A stretch of 64,000 nucleotides of DNA from Annulohypoxylon bovei var. microspora (taxonomy: Eukaryota; Ascomycota; Sordariomycetes; Xylariales; Hypoxylaceae). The translations under genes were made by a program, and so were the position numbers. The stretch is taken from the NCBI GenBank assembly GCA_022836615.1, contig MU405342.1:48124-112123 (forward strand), written 5' to 3'. Of the stretch, positions 61,178 through 64,000 are shown piece by piece. The stretch's first letter is position 1. Each line of letters starts with the position of its first letter. The notes under the pieces were generated by a model that did not search any database, had not been told where the DNA came from, and saw only the letters and a program-made list of their open reading frames with translations.

Positions 61178-63450
61178 TCAGTCTGTCTCGCAGAATAAAT
61201 CTTGCGTTGACAAGCCCTCCCTCTGTTTCTGTTTTCCTGGATCCGTGCTACAACTGCCGACTTTTTCTTTGAACTCGGCCGAGTACTCTGCGGATAGCAA
61301 ATTTAATTCTTCGGAATCCGTTGACCGTCCATCCCACGTTACTACCGGCAGGTCGTTAAACGGGCGGAGGTTCCCCTTATTGGGAAGACTGTCAAGAAGG
61401 GAGACTGGGGCAAGGTGTATCTCTTTACCCGCTCGGATCTTCTGTCTAACATTCTCAATCTCCTCTTCGCTCGCGTCATCTGCTAGGAGCGGTTTCGAGC
61501 TTTCATGACTTGCATACTCCTCCGGTAGGTGGTTCAACTCGCTATGGACAGTTGCAAGGTTCTTGGCGGTGTCGTCGCCGGGATACAACATCCAATAACC
61601 TCGTGCTCGGGCTAATCTCAAAGCATGTTCCAGCCAAGATGGATATTCTGTGCTCACGATCTTTTCTGATAAGAGCGCTGGGATAGGATCTAATTCTCGC
61701 TTGGCTTCTAACGACCTGGAAACGAAGTCGTGGAGCTCCATCCACCGTTCGCCTAGAAAAAGCACCGCATTGCTGGTGGGTGCTTGCCACAAGAATGAGG
61801 TTGAGGTCTCGCCATCTGATGCGTCGCCGGAACGGGTACTCTTTAATAGTGAAGGCGGAGAAAACGCCCCCTTCCCGTCTAGCAGCTGGACTGGTTGCTC
61901 AAGACTAATACCAAAGAGCTGGCGATCCCAGTGTTGGTAGGTAGAAACAGCCGAATATCTATACTCCAACAAAGAATATTTCAAATCTATACAAATATAT
62001 TAGAGGGCGTCTCATGTGTAGGAGGTATATGGCTTACAGTGGTAGAAATCAGGTGACAGTTCTACTTGTGGAGAGAGTACTAGTATATGTGAATATTCTG
62101 GCTGAGCTGGCCAGAAAGATTCAAGAAATCTGGCTGAACTTTCCTCCTCACTCAATCTCTGGTGAGGAATACGATGTCTAAGTGAAAGATAACGCGCATT
62201 AGTTGGATTATATACATGAGGGGGTGGCCACGTGAATGTTTCGAGGAAGCGCTTAGTTGGAGGGTCAATATCATGAGGAAGCTCGATGGTGAGATGAGGA
62301 ACGGAGCTCGAAGTATAGTCCGCGGCACTGAGGGATCTAAGGAGTCTAATTAGACTTCCCGATGCCCCTGGTATCGCATGAATAAGTATATCAATATGGT
62401 TTTTATTCCACACTTGGATCTTAGTTAGCGGCAGTAAGCACGGATGGGGAACGAACTCTCTTACTGCTCAATGCCTGACTGTCTAGCTTCGTTAACCACT
62501 CAAGCCTCTTTGCGGATCTACGTGGTAGCTCAATTAGAGTATCCTTCTTTGCGTTCGAATGTTGCTGTGCGGCTCGCAAGAAGAACGGTTCTTCGTCGCT
62601 TGAGCCATCTATGAAAATAGCTTGAGGGTGCATATAGTTGAAAATATGATCTGAAAGATACCCCATAAGTAATGGCATTTATTGTGAGAAAATGGTAATA
62701 CGCACGAAATGCACGAAACACAGCAGTTTCCATTCGATCGTCAGTCGATACTTGCGCATAATCTGGGCGCGCATCTTATGACAAAGTCAGTAGTTGTACA
62801 CATTTTTCCAGGACCTCAGAAGTCGCACCATGAAATATGATCTGGCAAGAATCGTCAACGCCATTGATTTTCCGCAGCTCTTGTATGTCGATATCGCTCC
62901 GGCTCATCAGAGCAAAGTGTACGTAGCTCTTCAAGTCGGCTCCCATCTGGCAAGCGACCGGCAAAAGCATTGCGGCGCTCCGAAGACTTGAAGATGCAAA
63001 GAGGACATTCCTATTTACTAACATGTTCCCCCTTGTGCCGCTGATACCACGCAATGTCGGCGCGAGTTCAAGGAACCTGACAGGACCATTAAATATGCGC
63101 TCTGGTGTGCTCGGTAGATGAGATTGGGGTTTGGATAGGGCTGCTTGGGATCGGTCGTAGGCAGGACGATTGGGAGTATTCGGGGAGAGGTCCGGATACG
63201 TATAACTAGGACGGCGCATTTTCGCATTGGGACCGAGGACCGGCATATTCTTAAAGAAGAGGTAAATGATCGAAGCTACGAAAAGCACGAGAGCTATACG
63301 TTTGAGAGTCCGTCGCGGAGGGACTCTGGCAGGGCTCCAATTCGGCTGTCGTGTGCCACTGCCATTCTTAAAAGGCTTGTGGTCGTCATCTTTCTTGCCC
63401 AGCTCTTCATCGCTCAAGAAGAAGCCTCGCATTTTCCCCCATGTAGACAT
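61178..63450 (-). CDS. Type II membrane glycosyltransferase-like protein (686 aa)
   Basis: Five exons: 63450-62829, 62774-62706, 62650-62465, 62412-62038 and 61986-61178; the sum is 687 codons with stop. A short cytosolic tail ends in a basic RRTLKR, followed by one transmembrane helix at residues about 51-66 (IALVLFVASIIYLFF) and then a Pro-rich stem, the layout of a Golgi type II protein. Luminal part: QIIFHDARPDYA, then FNYMHPQAIFID, and DILIHAIPGASGSLIRLL followed by PELTIEL-like strands. This matches the large conserved Pezizomycotina proteins annotated as putative glycosyltransferase family 2; the assignment is from memory, not a search. Intron 1 is needed to join FH to DARPDYA; the unspliced frame meets a stop. 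The start was taken at the ATG at 63450; the upstream in-frame codon is TTG. Sugar donor and acceptor unknown. Confidence 0.82.
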
Positions 63451-63703
63451 GCCAGAGCTCTGGCGCGAGAGCAAAAAAAGACAAGAAAGCGGGAGGGTAT
63501 ATCACAGGAAGGTCCTCAAGGACTTTGAAAGCTGCATCTCAAATGACAACCTTCTCTTGGGTTGATCAAATTGAAGTTTGGTTGCTTGATTGCTTGGTAG
63601 GTAGCTTGGTATGAGAAAGTTGACGAATCTTGGAAGCTACCCTGATATCTGATAATAGTATCTGATACCTAAGTTCAAGGGGGGAGTTTTCGAGGGGGGG
63701 GAG
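63451..63703. promoter_or_regulatory. Presumed promoter/5' UTR of the glycosyltransferase-like gene
   Basis: About 250 bases between the start codon and the likely left end of the transposon. Contains TAGGTAG near 63598 and G-rich runs at 63680-63702. No core promoter element is certain. Confidence 0.4.
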
Positions 63704-64000
63704 TATTCAAGAACCCCACTTTTGTGGGCAGACCTCGACCAATAGGATGCTTGGATTGTTTCACGGGCCACCTTTTTCGATGTATTTTTTTAAGTTTTTT
63801 ATTTTTATTTTTCAATTATTTTTAACCAATCAAAATACTTTATTTTATAACATACATTATGAAACCATGTACACCCAATCAGCGCTCGAAAAAATAATTA
63901 ATGTTGTGACCAATCATAATGTTTCTATTATTAAAGCTGCCGCTGATTGGGGCGTTCTCAAATCCACTTTTCGAGACCGAATCAAAGGCCGTCATTCAGC
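63704..64000 (+). mobile_element. pogo/Fot1-like DNA transposon, left end (continues past window)
   Basis: Left boundary set tentatively at a TA dinucleotide at 63704, just before a GAACCCCAC..GTGGGC segment that can fold on itself. The 80 bases before the transposase start (63781-63866) are very AT-rich. The right end and the matching inverted repeat lie outside the window, so the boundary is not proven. The element belongs to the pogo/Tc1-mariner superfamily by its transposase start. Confidence 0.5.
63867..64000 (+). CDS. Transposase N-terminus (HTH_psq type), truncated by window edge
   Basis: Open frame of 44 codons from ATG 63867 to the edge. It reads MYTQSALEKIIN, then IIKAAADWGVLKSTFRDRI and KGRHS. 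This is the helix-turn-helix DNA-binding start of pogo/Fot1 transposases, whose usual pattern is KAAxxWGVPKSTLxDRLKG. Leu replaces the usual Pro and Phe the usual Leu, so the copy may be slightly diverged. No stop is met before the window ends. The DDE catalytic part would lie to the right. Confidence 0.82.
   Translation, partial: MYTQSALEKIINVVTNHNVSIIKAAADWGVLKSTFRDRIKGRHS

Noticed and set aside
62775..62829. Apparent in-frame stop or frameshift in the glycosyltransferase-like gene before DARPDYA
   Set aside because: Resolved by a 54-nt intron (GTGCGA..CATAAG, with a CTACTGAC branch point) that joins FH to DARPDYA in frame.

Overview
This is eukaryotic DNA from a filamentous ascomycete (Pezizomycotina). 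The signs are short introns of about 50-200 nt with GTRNGY donors and internal CTAAC/CTGAC branch points, two Zn(II)2Cys6 transcription factors, GPI-anchored secreted proteins, an Nma111-type protease, a peroxisomal Lon and a pogo/Fot1-like transposase. A Sordariomycete, perhaps Xylariales, is a guess from gene style and the many dispersed TAGGTA/TACCTA motifs; it was not tested. All exon structures below were assembled by eye from reading frames, splice consensus and continuity of known protein motifs.

Layout. 1-6.2 kb: the 5' part of an MFS sugar transporter (minus, running off the left edge) and a Zn2Cys6 regulator (plus), divergent across about 3.1 kb. 8.2-12.3 kb: two small secreted proteins with GPI-type tails, transcribed away from each other. 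13.9-23.3 kb: Nma111 nuclear/HtrA serine protease, a small Myb/SANT-like acidic-tailed protein and the mismatch-repair ATPase MLH1. 27.9-30.5 kb: a second Zn2Cys6 factor whose zinc cluster is split by an 8-nt micro-exon. 30.5-46.7 kb: a 16-kb gene-poor stretch with simple repeats and GC-rich patches. 46.7-63.5 kb: a dense housekeeping block of peroxisomal LON2 and RPA32/RFA2 (divergent), a GNAT acetyltransferase, isopentenyl-diphosphate isomerase, a MATE transporter, a DUF202 membrane protein and a large type II membrane glycosyltransferase-like protein. At the right edge a pogo/Fot1-like DNA transposon begins.

The genes do not form a metabolic pathway cluster. The only pairing that suggests a functional link is the sugar transporter beside the Zn2Cys6 regulator. 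I see no convincing rRNA or tRNA gene and no new defence-type system. The most unusual points are gene-structure features: the 8-nt coding exon inside a zinc cluster, a GC-AG intron in MLH1, a 7-nt first exon in RFA2 with an MCB-like box in its promoter, a splice-dependent PTS1 on LON2, and a possible dual start (mitochondrial versus nuclear) for the Nma111 protease.
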